Shown piece after piece: positions 51,501 through 63,669 of a stretch of DNA of 64,000 nucleotides. The notes beneath the pieces were generated by a model. The model was given only the letters and a program-made list of their open reading frames with translations, was not told the DNA's origin and ran no database searches. The first letter of the stretch is position 1; the number at the start of each line of letters is the position of its first letter. Location: contig OZ026549.1 of the NCBI GenBank assembly GCA_964020155.1, positions 2,237,633 to 2,301,632 on the forward strand. Direction: 5' to 3'. Source of the DNA: Chondrilla cf. caribensis (lineage: Eukaryota; Porifera; Demospongiae; Chondrillida; Chondrillidae). Position numbers and translations under genes: made by a program.

Positions 51501-54500
51501 GTTTTGAGACTCATAAAGAGAGTGAATAATGTACAAAAGGTGAGGATTGCTATTGGTACACCATGATGGGAGAGAGGAAGACTGTGAGGAAGACTCAGGA
51601 TGTGAGGACTGTGGATCAGGATGACAGAGGAAAGAAGCTACTTGTGGCAATGAAAGACCTGTCAGGCCGGAATAAAAGCGCATCACAATTGCAAAGTTCG
51701 GATTGCTGAAGTTCTCTTGCACAAACTGCAACTGCTCATCGTCTGGTAGCTGGGCAAGATGGTAGGCGCAGAAGAATTCCTGATTGGTCGTGTGGGAGAA
51801 GTTGAATGTACTGCTGGTTAGGTATCCTAACATGCTGGAGTGTTGGTGGAGGAGTCCTTTGAAGAGAGACTCATCCATGGTCTGATCTGCTTTGAGCATG
51901 CTGGAGAAAGCTTGTCGTACTTCATCTTCTTCAAACACAAAGGTGGGTGGAGTTGTCTTCATCCCTTCGAAAGCCAGCTTACCCAGGGCTGCAAGCAATG
52001 GTTTCACATCATCTGGTAGGTGTTTGAGGGATGGGTTCGCTGGGGAACTCTTCTTGGATTTGCTCATAATTGCATTACAGAGATACTTCTCATAGCACTT
52101 GGTGATAGTAGGAGGGAAGCCACCACCTTGGTAGATGGAGCAGAATATGAAGAGATTCATTGGAATGTGGGCACCACCAATCAGGTCAGGACGGGAACGC
52201 AGCTCATCCAGCATCTTCTCTCCTGCTTCTGGACTGCTTTCAAAGAACTTGAGGATATAGCTATCAATGGATGCTTGATCGAAGCCAATGATCTCATAGA
52301 ACAGAGGGGATTGGTCTCGAAGGAATGGGAGACTGCCAGGACGACTTGTTACGATTACGTCAGCTTCGGGAAGAACGTCACCTTCAAGGATCTTTTTGAA
52401 TGCACAGGTATCTTCCTTCTCAAGTAACTCCCTGACTTCATCAGCTCCGTCGAATATCACAAGTGTGTTCCTCCCCTTGTTGTCAATGAGGGATTGTCCT
52501 GCTGCTGAGTGATCCAACTTCTGGTCTTCTGACCCGTAATATGAGAGAAGTTCACGGAGATGCTTTGCTTGAGACACCTTCTTCTCCCTCAGAGGAAAGT
52601 ACAGGACTTGGGAGTACTCGGTGGATGCTTCCTTCTTGGCCAGTGTACGACAGACCTGTCTGAGCAGTGTGGTCTTTCCAATACCAGCATGGCCGTATAT
52701 TACTCGGACTTTCTCTCTTCCTCTCAGCAATAGCTTGGTGGGCTCTACATAATGGCCAACTCCTTGTGATTCCACTCCACAGGATCTGTACTTCTGGAGG
52801 AAATCAAGTTGGTTCCGGTCACCTCTATCCTTGTGGGTTGGATTGGAGGGAAGAACAGCAAGCTTGATGTACTCCATCTTGACACCTTCTCCAATCTTCA
52901 TCTGCTTGTACTGATCATAGGCATGGTCCTTAAGTCGCAGGATGTGAGAGTCTTCTGGTGAAATCTAGCAGAAAAATATCAATCCTTAATTATGTAGTGA
53001 AAGAGGAGACAGATGTAGATGTCAATAGTGTGTGGAGCACAGTTGATAATCATAGTTGCCAACCCTTGGAGCATACCTTCAGGGAAACTAATGTATTTAC
53101 ACCTATGTGCTGTGGCCAGAATGGCTCAAAGAATAATTTAATGCTGGTTTAGTATTATTGATTGTGAGCAATCAATATTTTGCACCCTGTGATCTACATA
53201 AATCCGGGACATTCATGATTCTGAATGGGACAAGTTACCACGGAAAAAATCCATGTCCCGGATGATTCGGGACAGTTGGCAACTGTGGATAAGTCACTAT
53301 GGACAACCAGTGTAGAGATGAGGTGATCGGCAGAAGATGATATATTATGATTGTCAACAGGTCAGAGATGGAAGAGGAACTAAGGTGTGGTTAATAGGTA
53401 CTAAGTGGGAGGGGTGAGGATGTCAGTTGAGAGAAGTAATGAGTGAGGATTGAGAGGCTGAGAGTAGTAAATGCGTAATTGATAGGTGGGAGGGGATTGA
53501 TGCAGGAGTGTGGTCAGAGTAGGATGGGTGGACTGTGGATGTTATTGTCAAACCCGTCCACAGGTTTGACAATAACATGCAGAATGGTGGATGTGGTCAG
53601 ACCATGGGTGGGTGGAGCATAGTACAGGAAGTCAAGAATGTGGGAGTGAAGGTTTGATGTACATAACACAAGGTCCGGACAAGAGGGGTACGTAGAGGGG
53701 ATTTAGGTAGTGCATTTATTTGTTCATTGTAGAAAACGCAGACACAGGGTGGTAATTGCTTGAAGGTACCGATGTGCACAGAGGGATAATTGACAATATG
53801 AAGGTAGGAGGACTGGTGATGTCTGCGTGGGGTGATATAGGAGTTGAATTCAATGGTAACATTCCTCATTATGGAGGTCTATGGCACAGAATAAACTATC
53901 ATTGTAAAGGGATCATTGTGAGGGACTCACATTCTCATAATCAAGCTCCTGTGGTCTTATTGCAGAAGGTGCTATGGAGTCAGTTGGATCTAATATGAAG
54001 AAACACAGAATATAACAGAGTGTGGCGAGAATCAGTTGATATTGGTCTCATTAGATGTGTGTGTGTTTGTTGTCAATGGGTAAAAGTGGAGATAGAGGTT
54101 TGAAAAAAATCAGAGAAGGTTTAAAACATACAGTACAATTCATAAAAAACTGAATGTTTTATGCTTTTAATACGTACGTACGTATGGGTATCGTTCCGTT
54201 TTTATTCCAAGAATCAGCCATACTATGAGGTTAGTGGAAGCGTACTTACACTACGTACATACGTACAGATTTCCATACGGGTAAACAAAAAACGTATGGG
54301 TAGGACGTGCGCACCTTTATACATAGTAAACAAAGAAAACATAGGGACGAACGGTTGAGGTAGACGATAGACTTTGTTGTGATCCAAATTCTGTCACAAC
54401 ATGGTTTGTGCCTCGTGGTCACTTCTCTGAACATAGGGATAATGGTATCGTCTAGTAAATACGGCGCCTCTAAATCCCTAAACAGTGGGTCGTAGATGGT

Positions 54501-56307
54501 TTAATAGCTTGCAATAATATTTTGCTTGCATTCGGTATTCAACTACGTGTCTTCTGAAGCCATCATGACTAAACAACAAATCCGGAAACTTACAGAGAAT
54601 AAATCAGGTATGGCTGAACATTGATACGTACGTACGTAGGCTACAGATTGGTTCCTACATATTTTAGAAGAAACAGATAGACAATTTGATCGATTTGTAT
54701 TCGTACGTACGCACATACGTTCATTCTTCACAGTCAGTTTGCTAAACGGACAAATGAAATCCTTAGTCCAACTACGCATTTCCTCAGTTTGCTCGTCATC
54801 ATAACAACCGCAAAGTTACCCCTTTTCCCACAGATGGTCACATATAGAGGTACACACCTCCTTCCAGTAGTACTTTCTCCAGTTCATCTGCTTCAGCTGT
54901 CATGTCTGATGCTGACATGGCATCCAGGAGAGCTGACCAGGTTGATGGCTTTGATGTATTTCCTCCTGCCCAATGGTTGAGAACTGCCATTGTTGCATCA
55001 TTGGTAACACCAAGGTTGGTGGCAAGGAACACATCACAAGTAGCTGGCTCCACCTCCAGATTGTCGGATAGTGTCTTCCACCTCCGGCCAGCTTTGTTGG
55101 CTATATTTGTTCTTAAAATGGATATGTACATTTTGTGTCCTAAAAGGAATCGAACATTATGTAGACTTATATTCACACACAAAGATATCATGAACACATA
55201 TGTATGTACCTAGTACGCATAACCACAGAAGGGCATACATACTATAATATATACGTAAGTTGTTTACATGCCTACAATTAGTCCCCTTTCAAAACAAACA
55301 CTTACGTCTAACTTCCATTGCAAGTATTGGGAAACTTGTCGATGGGAAGAGTTCCACTCTCTCTGAAGACTTTACAGGTTGTCCCAGGACTATAATGGGA
55401 TGGGATAGAATGGGGGATAGGAACGATAACAATAGCACTGCTCACAGTCCGAGATTGGATATAGAACAGGTCATGTATACACTCATAAGGCAGATGATAG
55501 GTAGTTTCAAAAAAATTGCAACATTTTCTCTCTGTATGGTTCAAATTCGCTGAACATACACATGCATGCCTGTACACACACACAACCATACACACTAATC
55601 CACGTACAAGTCAATATGTACATATTAACCTGGTCCAGAGGAATGGGCAGTATTTTCCACATATCCTTGAGGAGCTTGTTCAACACTGTATTCTGCTACA
55701 GATTGGCACCTTTCTTCAGACAAGAGAATGGTACTATCATGGTCCTTGGTCATCGCTTCTGGACTGTCCTTGAACTCAATCAAGAGATCTTCTTCTCCAC
55801 TAATGTTACTTGGCCAGTTCTAGGATGAAATGCAGAACAAATTAGATACAATTGTGTAGCGCGGGGCGCAAGTACATAGGCAAGTAGCCAGTAGTCAGTA
55901 CTGAGTGGAAATTCAGAGAAAAAACAGAAACACTTATAGTTATCCTGAAACCAGACAGAACAGAGATGAAAATGAAGGTTCTTTTTTTCATTTTGAAGGG
56001 TTTTGGTTGCGAAATACTCAGAGATTAGTGCATGTGTGGTTCAACAAGGTCCAAAATAATTGAAATTCGAATGCACATTGATATCAGCCGGTAGAGTCAT
56101 TGATATCTAGCTATACGCCACAGTAGGAGGAGATTTATTTCTTACTTTTGATGTGTCTGCGCCGTCAGATTTCTTGCTTTCTTTCCGTCCCAATAGACGT
56201 GGCAATACAAACGTTATCAAAAGGCCAACGAAACCGATGAAGATGGCACAAACAACCTGCCAAGACGAGGGGAACATTTCAGCCATTTTAAACCAGGCAC
56301 GTGACAT
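48560..56307 (-). CDS. NLR-type receptor: TM, Death-like, NACHT, LRR
   Basis: Exons: 56307-56146, 55819-55630, 55389-55306, 55139-54858, 52964-51263, 51070-50931, 50858-50702, 50296-50127, 48993-48870, 48826-48560 (TGA). Exon 1 has an N-terminal hydrophobic segment (VVCAIFIGFVGLLITFVLP) followed by basic residues, so a membrane anchor is likely. Exon 4 encodes a Death-domain-like region (GRRWKTLSDNL... VLNHWAGG... STWSALLDAM). The 567-codon exon 5 is NACHT with Walker A GHAGIGKTT, Walker B LVIFDGADEV and a sensor-like TSRPG. The following exons look like LRRs (VAEALATTCVVNTKLRRVKI). NLRs sense microbial or stress signals and nucleate death-fold signalling. Phases agree except before exon 5 and before 48993, so a small exon of 3n+2 nt is probably missed at each. 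Confidence 0.82.
49070..49515. mobile_element. ACGTACGT-rich repeat in NLR intron, copy 1
   Basis: 'gtacaattcataaaaaactgaa' through 'ccagtttgctaaacgga' matches 54131-54760 apart from a roughly 200-bp extra block in the second copy. It is full of TACGTACGTA palindromic motifs. Both copies lie in introns of the NLR gene. No TIR or ORF is recognised. Confidence 0.65.
52970..54130. other. NLR intron, no confident exon
   Basis: Contains a 'gtcaaacccgtccacaggtttgac' inverted repeat at about 53549-53572 (the perfect 9-bp arms GTCAAACCC/GGTTTGAC are approximate). A small exon bridging phase 1 to phase 0 is expected between 54858 and 52964 but was not identified. Confidence 0.4.
54131..54780. mobile_element. 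ACGTACGT-rich repeat in NLR intron, copy 2
   Basis: Second copy of the 49070 element; see that entry. It ends about 80 bp from the Death-domain exon's donor. Confidence 0.6.
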
Positions 56308-56339
56308 GAGAGAGGCAAGCTCGTCGAGAAACAATGTTG

Positions 56340-57060
56340 GTATTTGCCCTTGACAAAGAAGTGCTATAGGATAACGGACGGACGGGTCTGCCTCCTTCTC
56401 TCAATTGACGTACTTTTAATAGTGGGGAAGGACTTGATGGAGAAGAGGAGGATTAACTACGATTGTGGGCCATCGGTCATGTCGAAACTTCACGGATTGT
56501 GTCAACGGTAGGAAATAGCATTCATATTGAGTCTAATCACTTCACTTGTGTAGTTTCTTCCAAGTTGTTCATGTGTACGATGAAAGTGGATGTTGTCTGA
56601 CACTAACCGATTATAATCCATACGCACGACGGTCTATTACATCGAGGAGGGGTAGTTTCAATCCAGTGGATAAGTGCTAGTTCCCCGCCCATTGCCAGTT
56701 AGTCCTCGCTTTGTACCGTCAGTGAACCGTGTCCTGATCGTAGGACCCTCTGTCCTGACAACGCTCACACATTCATATATTCAAAGTGGACTATTCATGT
56801 AAACCGTGCACTCTGACCTTGCAGTATGTCAATCCATGATTGTCTGGTTAACACAGTTTGTTTTGTATGGTGAAATGAAGGGCTGGGTTGGAATGCCAGG
56901 GTAACTTGGAGGTGATATAGTCTTGAACACTATTAGCACCGATTATGTGATCCTGTACAGAGTGCATGAGTGGTACATGGGTCCGGTATATTTTTCAGAC
57001 CGCGTTGGACCAGACCGGACCAATTCATTGAATAGGAATGATCTGAAAATTGGCAAAATC
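56340..57060. other. Upstream of the NLR gene, no gene
   Basis: Moderately CpG-containing sequence up to about 56760, then AT-rich DNA. No TATA box clearly positioned for the ATG at 56307 was seen. Two blocks, 56953-57060 and 57430-57490, contain related 'gaccgacagtatatttttcggacc'-type sequence on either side of the MITE. Confidence 0.45.
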
Positions 57061-57069
57061 GGTATAAAT

Positions 57070-57428
57070 TAGTGCTGGGACGATTAATCGATTAATCGAT
57101 TAATCAATCGATTTTCATTACAAATCTGATTATCGATTATAGCGCAAGCAAATCGATTAATTACAGGAAGTAATTAAGTGAGTAGAACAGGAAGCCACCC
57201 CCACCTTATTACCCAGAACCTACACTCCATGGGTTCAATTTCGTACCTGAAATATGAGAAGGACCCTATGAACTTCACTTCATGTATATGGAATGACTAC
57301 TCCATCTAATAAAGTGGGAGTGGTTTCCGGTAACGCCCACTTAATTACTTCCGGTGATTAATCGATTAATCAATCAGTTAATATGTACTGATAATCGATT
57401 TAAGAATTACAGCCGATTCCCAGCCCTA
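57070..57428. mobile_element. hAT-type MITE (359 bp) with perfect 8-bp target duplication
   Basis: Begins TAGTGCTGGGACGATTAATC and ends with CCGATTCCCAGCCCTA. It is flanked by GTATAAAT (57062-57069) and GTATAAAT (57429-57436). Same family as 37234-37587, in the opposite orientation. No transposase. Confidence 0.92.
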
Positions 57429-57862
57429 GTATAAATGTCTGACCGACAGTATATTTTTCGGACCATCGAAAAATGCAACGATGCACGAGAAAACCCATGC
57501 GACGTTTTCTTTTTGTTCAGTGTCTACATGTTTGATAAATTCTGTCATGATCTCATATCTAAGGACAAGATATTAATAGGCCACAGCTTTTAACACAAAA
57601 TCCTGCAAATGACCGACAAAGTACAAGGCTATATGTATCCCGATTGGTGATATTGTCACTTAAGATCAAAGGGACCGACTGGAGTACATTCGCGATGTAC
57701 TGGGGTACAACACTGACCTTATTAGTGATGTACCCCGGTTTTTAAGTGACTGGTATTAATTAATCAACACCCATTGTTATGTGCCCATTGTGTATTCTCG
57801 GCTGGAGCCATTCTTCGACGTTCTCAACGGGGATTTAAAAAGGTTGTTTCTCGGATTTCCTA

Positions 57863-58426
57863 TTAGAAGAAGCCATAACCGTTGCTTCGTTCGTTCGGAA
57901 AGTATCCTAAGCCTCGTTGGTTCGGCAAGTTTCTTTGTTCGTTCGGTAAATACTCTGAAACTCGTTGGTTCGGCAAGTTTCCTCGTTCGTTCGGTAAATA
58001 CTCTGAAACTCGTTGGTTCGGCAAGTTTCCTCGTTCGTTCGGTAAATACTCTGAAACTCGTTGGTTCGGCAAGTTTCCTCGTTCGTTCGGTAAATACTCT
58101 GAAACTCGTAGGTTCGGCAAGTGTCCTCGTTCGTTCGGTAAATACTCTGAAACTCGTTGGTTCGATAAGTTTCTTGGTTCGCTCGGTAAATATTCCAAGG
58201 CTCGTGGATTCGGCCATTTTCCTCGTTCGTTCGATAAGTGTCCTGACGCTCGTTGGTTCGGGAAGTACGGGCGGCCAAGAAGCCATCTGAATTGGTTGAT
58301 AGCCACCTCCAGCTCTTTGAGAAAATCGTCTTTTTCGGTGTCGTGAACGAAATCCATCTCCGCTACTCGTAATCGTGCTATCGAACGGGATACATAATAG
58401 TTGTACCCCGCTTTTGGTCGGTACAT
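57863..58426 (-). CDS. 187-codon ORF with 16-residue repeats, starting in a foldback arm
   Basis: ATG 58426-58424 lies inside the left arm of the 58398-58539 foldback. The first about 55 residues (MYRPKAGYNYYVSRSIARLR, then FLKELEVAINQFRWLLGRPY) are non-repetitive and then about seven 16-residue repeats follow (core NLPNQRVSEYLPNERG) before the stop. The copy at 28425-28835 keeps the sequence but has lost the start and frame. No known domain is recognised. The plus strand is also open over the repeats, since the 48-bp unit lacks stops in several frames, so coding is not certain. Confidence 0.45.
   Translation of the reverse strand: MYRPKAGYNYYVSRSIARLRVAEMDFVHDTEKDDFLKELEVAINQFRWLLGRPYFPNQRASGHLSNERGKWPNPRALEYLPSEPRNLSNQRVSEYLPNERGHLPNLRVSEYLPNERGNLPNQRVSEYLPNERGNLPNQRVSEYLPNERGNLPNQRVSEYLPNEQRNLPNQRGLGYFPNERSNGYGFF
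57905..58275. repeat. Tandem 48-bp repeats (about seven units)
   Basis: The unit 'ctcgttggttcggcaagtttc' plus 'ctcgttcgttcggtaaatactctgaaa'; the two halves resemble each other, suggesting an older 24-bp unit. Central units are identical and edge units diverged, the usual sign of recent expansion. Confidence 0.95.
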
Positions 58427-58539
58427 GGGAATGTACTGAGCCGATATCAGTTAATTAACCTCGGGCTGCGCCCTCGGTTAATTAACTGATATCCGCTCAG
58501 TACATTTCCCATGTACCGACCAAAAGCGGGGTACAACTA
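58398..58539. mobile_element. 142-bp foldback element
   Basis: Arms of about 64 bp (TAGTTGTACCCCGCTTTTGG...) are complementary with one indel and one mismatch, and the loop is CTCGGGCTGCGCCCTCG. Ends and loop resemble 17075-17201; the arms differ. Confidence 0.88.
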
Positions 58540-58559
58540 TTACATATACCTTTGTATTA

Positions 58560-61535
58560 TAGTAGTTTGAATACGTACATGTTAGTTTGTGTGATAATGC
58601 ATGTGGCATTGTCTAGTGTACATAGATTCATGTTGGCATGTGTACATACATTGTACGTGTGTTTGCCATGTGAATAGTGTGCATAAGTATGTGTATCCTG
58701 ATCAGTGGTAGCATCAGAGACTGACAGGGATACATATCCTACGTATACCTGAGATCCCCAGATGTGACAATTATTTGATGAAGTAGCTACCACAAGGTCA
58801 CCAAGGGGCTATAATCAGGATTACTTATATCACCTTTAGGAAGGAAACAGGACATGGATCCTTGGCAGGGGACACCTCGGGTTGTGTTCTTGATATTTCA
58901 TACAAGGGACACAATCCCTGTGGGTCCTTCCTAGTAAAGGGTGATCGATACAACATACTTCACATGTGTGCTGTTGTGTGAGTAGTATACATACAGTATG
59001 TACCGTGTGAATAGTGTGTATAACTACTTATTTGAGTATACATATACACATATAAAACCAAAGGTAAAACCACTCTGATACCCTTGGGAACAGTGGTCAG
59101 TTTGACCCTACCAGCCACTCCTCCCAGGACTAATGTACGTACCTTCTTATAAAATTTATTGCTGACAACACTACACATACAGAATGCCATGTGAATAGTT
59201 TGTCTATGTAATATCTGTATATACATACATGCACATGGGTCCAATTGTGTGTATGTATTTATGAGTTGTTTGAATAACGATTGGTGGATACGAATTCGAA
59301 ACGTTTACGTTATGCCTGAAGGTAGACGCTAAATGTGATTTCAATGAGTGGTGAGTGGATATATTAATATAGCTACCTAGCTAGCTACTGTTTCTTGATT
59401 AAACTGATCCATTACCGTAGTTGTAGTACCGTCTACTAAGTTATGTGTATCCATGTTGTTAACAGAAATAGGAATAATGTTACATGAAGTAATTCCAATC
59501 ACGGTTTAAGACCAGTCACTGATGTGAAAACTGCAGTTTCCCACCTCGAAATCCCAAGCTTCTGAGTACAACTACACTGCTCCACTGGTGATGACAACCC
59601 TTAGCTACAACATACCTAACAGTGAAGTCAGCCACTTGCTACCTGTGTGCTGGTTATTCACCAGTGTTTTAAATTATATTGTAATCCAAATTTGCCCCTT
59701 TTAACCCTACTTGAGATGGTCTGTGGTATTGTATGTAGTACATGTATTTGTTTGAACTATTTACACACATGGATGAGGTGTGTGTCTGCAGGGTACATAT
59801 ATGTGTCATCAAGTGGAGTACATGTATGCCATCTTTGTTCCATAATGTACATATACACCATGTACGTATGTTTCATGTGAATAGTGTACATATGCATGAA
59901 CATGTGCATTCTAGTGTGTGATATGTATACTATTTGTATTTTGGTTGAGGATAGATCAAAGGAAAGATTGTGTGTAGCAGTACATAAGCCATGTAGCACA
60001 GGTCGCCAGACAGGTTTCATTGTTAGAATTAATTGTGTGAGAACAAGGCAGAAAATAGTAAACACATTTCTGTTGCATATTACAGTATGTCGTATTGAGC
60101 TATGCACATATTTGCAGTATAAATGTCATTCACCACGCCAGGATATAACTATTACATGTACCATGTGAGTAGTATGTATTCCGATATACCAGTGTTCTCT
60201 CCAGCTATTGGCCATTGTGCTTTCTATTCTGAAGGCACTTGGGGCCAATATGCTTTTTACAGAAATAGTACGAAAGTCAGAAAATACGTAGTTTAGCAGT
60301 TCTTTCTAGCTAAGCACCCTACTATTACCCCCACAAAACTGAGCACTATACCTAAATGTAGCTGTTATTCTTTAGTTTTTAGGGGCACACGATACGTAGC
60401 TGTTGACCATCATTTTTCTGCTATTTTAATTGTTTTGGATATTCCTAGTCTTTTGTGTCAGCTGCATGTGGAGCAAAATCTGTCATTTGGCATCACAAAT
60501 AAAATTGCACATTGCTCAACTGTGCAGCATAATTACTTCGTGAAATCCTGGGGAAATCCCCGATATACATGCATACACATGCATGGGTCCCAATGTCTTT
60601 ATTGCGTCTATATGCAGTGTACATTAGTTTATGTCGGTCTGTACATGTTTCCACTACATGCAGTCCTCCTCTGAGAATAAGGCGAGCAGTAGTTTACTTT
60701 TATGTTCTGTTCGTAAGAGACAGAGGAACAGTGAACGACCCACTATATGTGGTGAGTGGTCAGTTGTGTTATCTGAACATCTCCAATACCTGGTCTACAC
60801 CTTCCTTGTGTAGTTGTTCCTGGACCATTGCTCAGTGAACCACTACAAATGAACACCACCACAAGGTGTGCTAATCGATAAGGTCAAGTAGGTCATAGTT
60901 AGATATCATTGTCCAGGTAATGCATGTATTACATTTGGTCTACATGTCCTCTCACTTTGGTCATTTTTTTCAATATTGTTGTGTGACAGTCATACCTTAC
61001 GGATGCTGATCCACTTTCTTGGCTACAGCAATAATTATGGCCAGCACACTATCACTGTCTCGTGAAATGATTTGCAGTTCAACCAACTGATATTATACGC
61101 AACGACTACAAACCTCACTCCCAATTATCCAATAATTGCTCAATTAATGCTCAATAGAATGAAGTAAAATATATATGTACATGTATATACAATAATTAAA
61201 CTATTACCACTATTGTGAAATTACAAATTACATGTTATAGCATCCAATATGAGTATTAGATATAGTTGAAAGTAATATACATGAAATATTGTTTGGTAGC
61301 TAGTTGTATTGTGTATTGTTTATAATGGTGCTGATAGCATCTGTACTGCAAACTTGATAATTAATTGTACTCAACAGATCTAGAACTGAAGGAGTGATGA
61401 AAGAGATACAGAGCACATAAAATGTAATATGTATAAATATGGATACAGTATATGTCTATATACAATTATACATACTGTATGCATATACATGTCCTGTACA
61501 TTATAGACAGAGAGAAACCACTGTAAATACGTACA
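58560..61535. other. Long stretch without a supported gene
   Basis: AT-rich and TGTA-rich DNA. 58690-58860 resembles 26340-26510 ('gacagggatacat...agctaccacaaggtcaccaag'). 59940-60125 resembles 39011-39205. The short ORFs have no splice context. Confidence 0.55.
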
Positions 61536-61880
61536 TACTAGTACTTGGAATGGGCTGTAATTATTATATTAAATCGATTATCAGTGCATAGTAACTGATT
61601 GACTAATTGATTAATCATTCATTCACCGGAATAAATTAAGTGTGTATAACTGGAAGCCACTCCCACTTGTTAGACTGAGTAGTCGTCCTATGAACATGAG
61701 TCTTTAGAGCCCTTTTCACATTTCAGACACTCTCGAAGTACAAAATGGAATCCGTGGAGTGAAGGTTCTGGGCAATAAGGTGTGGCGGCTTCCTGTTACA
61801 TATACTCATTTACTTCCTGTGATTAATCCATTTGTTTGCACTATTAACCATAATCAGATTTGAAATGAAAAGCACACTAC
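61535..61880. mobile_element. Decayed hAT-type MITE copy
   Basis: Shares 'ggaagccactcccac', 'agactgagtagtcgtc', 'gtggagtgaaggttctggg' and 'aatcagatttgaaatgaaa' with 37234-37587, but one end is missing and there are many substitutions. Older than the other two copies. Confidence 0.75.
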
Positions 61881-62390
61881 GAATAGTACATACTAGGCCG
61901 ATCTCCCTCTCTACAGATGTATACACAAAATTATGCACACATACACATACGTACTCCCTATACTCAGCAGATCTACATTGTTTAAAGTATGTATGTATGC
62001 ACACAATACACATGTACCTATACATACATACTCAATGCATACATGTCTATCCATGTATGAATATGTACAGTGCATGAATACTTGTTAATCCGCTGCAATT
62101 TGTGTTTGAAAATATGGCAGATCAACATGACATACATTAGTAGTTGTACGTTATATTGGTACTGTGAAATTGTGGCAGATCTGGTGGTTAAAGCAGTGGT
62201 GGATTAACGAGAATTCACTGCGCATACATACACACACAATACATATGTACTGTACGTACGTGCATATTCAACCAAATTATACATCTCCATGTCAGGGTCA
62301 ACTGGTTCACAGTTGGTTTGATCTGTATAACATTACCATCCACATAGCATCTCCCAGTACAGTCTCATTCTCTACTTTCTAAGTACAAAC

Positions 62391-63294
62391 CTGTTGATTG
62401 GTTGACTGTTTCTTGCACTATAGGTGGCTGCTGATGATGTTTGTCTCCAGGTTGTACCACAGGAGGGTGACCAGCTGCAAATAAGACAAAGACAAATGCT
62501 AACAGGTGTTCTTTGTAGAAACGATCTCATTTTCAATGTCCTTCACTCTACATACTAAGGCTGTAATAGGAACTACGTAATTGATAGGGTTTCAAGTAAC
62601 ATATTATACGTATATCATGTAACAATCTCATAGTGTGAAAATTTCAAACATTTCAACCCATCTCCATATCTGCTACATTCTTCAGGTATACGAGAAGAAG
62701 AAGACCTTCATGGACGAACCATCATCAAATTACTATATATATTTTGTGTGATTCGACTGCTCAATATCATTATAATCACACAACATGCATTTGCTTGATA
62801 GAAAATGACTGGCAATTCAGGAGAATAATTCACTACCATAAAATTAATGATGGCTTAATCAATTTTAATTAATAAACATTAATAATGAAACAATAAAATG
62901 TGTACACACAACAAAAATTTACAATATTTGCCATTGAGATGCATTCAAGACAGCCAGTACACACAAGTGCTGGAAAACATAACTCTGTTCTACGCTGTAT
63001 GGATACTACATGCTGGAGCCCACAATTCAGTATTAAATTTTGAATTAGCCAGGCAAAAATACAGATGTACGTAAATATTAACAGCAGGTTAGAAGACAGG
63101 GCTAATAACCTGAAAAGAACCTAACAAAATCAACATAAGGAATTGAATACATGTTCTGTACACTAGTACACAAGGGTGCCAGCAACACTACATGGTTCTC
63201 ACCAGGTAAAGGGTTGGGTGTGTTGACACTTTTGATAGGAGAGCATATGGGGCAGTCGTGATCTGCCGTGATGACACACATGTACAGTGAGGAT
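62391..63294 (-). CDS. Two putative exons of an unknown minus-strand gene
   Basis: Exons 63294-63203 (acceptor tctacag, donor gtgaga) and 62474-62391 (acceptor tttgcag, donor gtttgt) join in phase 1. They encode SLYMCVITADHDCPICSPIK then NTPNPLP, and GHPPVVQPGDKHHQQPPIVQ then ETVNQ. A Cys-x2-Cys motif is followed by a Pro/Gln-rich stretch. Near 63550-63640 a related CDDCSICFPIEYAI block is seen on the same strand. No family recognised. Confidence 0.35.
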
Positions 63295-63469
63295 CTGTAG
63301 AATACCAAGCATGCAACACAATGAACAAAGCACTTCATACCACAGAGAAAATAGCATGAATGTACAGTACATACAATAAGCCTAAACCATGTGCACATGC
63401 AAACACATACACATACACACGTACATACACACACATACACAAATGCATTCACACATGCATGCACACATA

Positions 63470-63473
<4 letters not shown>

Positions 63474-63522
<49 letters not shown>
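63474..63522. repeat. (CA)n microsatellite
   Basis: CA run between the two related Cys-x2-Cys blocks. Confidence 0.9.
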
Positions 63523-63524
<2 letters not shown>

Positions 63525-63669
63525 ACATACACACGCACATGCACACACATACTTGTGATGGCATACTCGATGGGAAAGCATATGGAGCAGTCATCACAAC
63601 AACACTGTTTCCAATGCATGATGATCTGCCGCGATGATAAAAGATCAGCATGGGATGTTCGAAAATACA

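Noticed and set aside
52020..52427. Plus-strand ORF of 135 codons inside the NACHT exon
   Set aside because: Antisense shadow of the NACHT reading frame.
57781..58290. Plus-strand ORF through the 48-bp repeats
   Set aside because: The repeat lacks stops in several frames. The minus-strand frame is preferred because it also covers the non-repetitive head and has an ATG in the foldback arm, but neither is proven.
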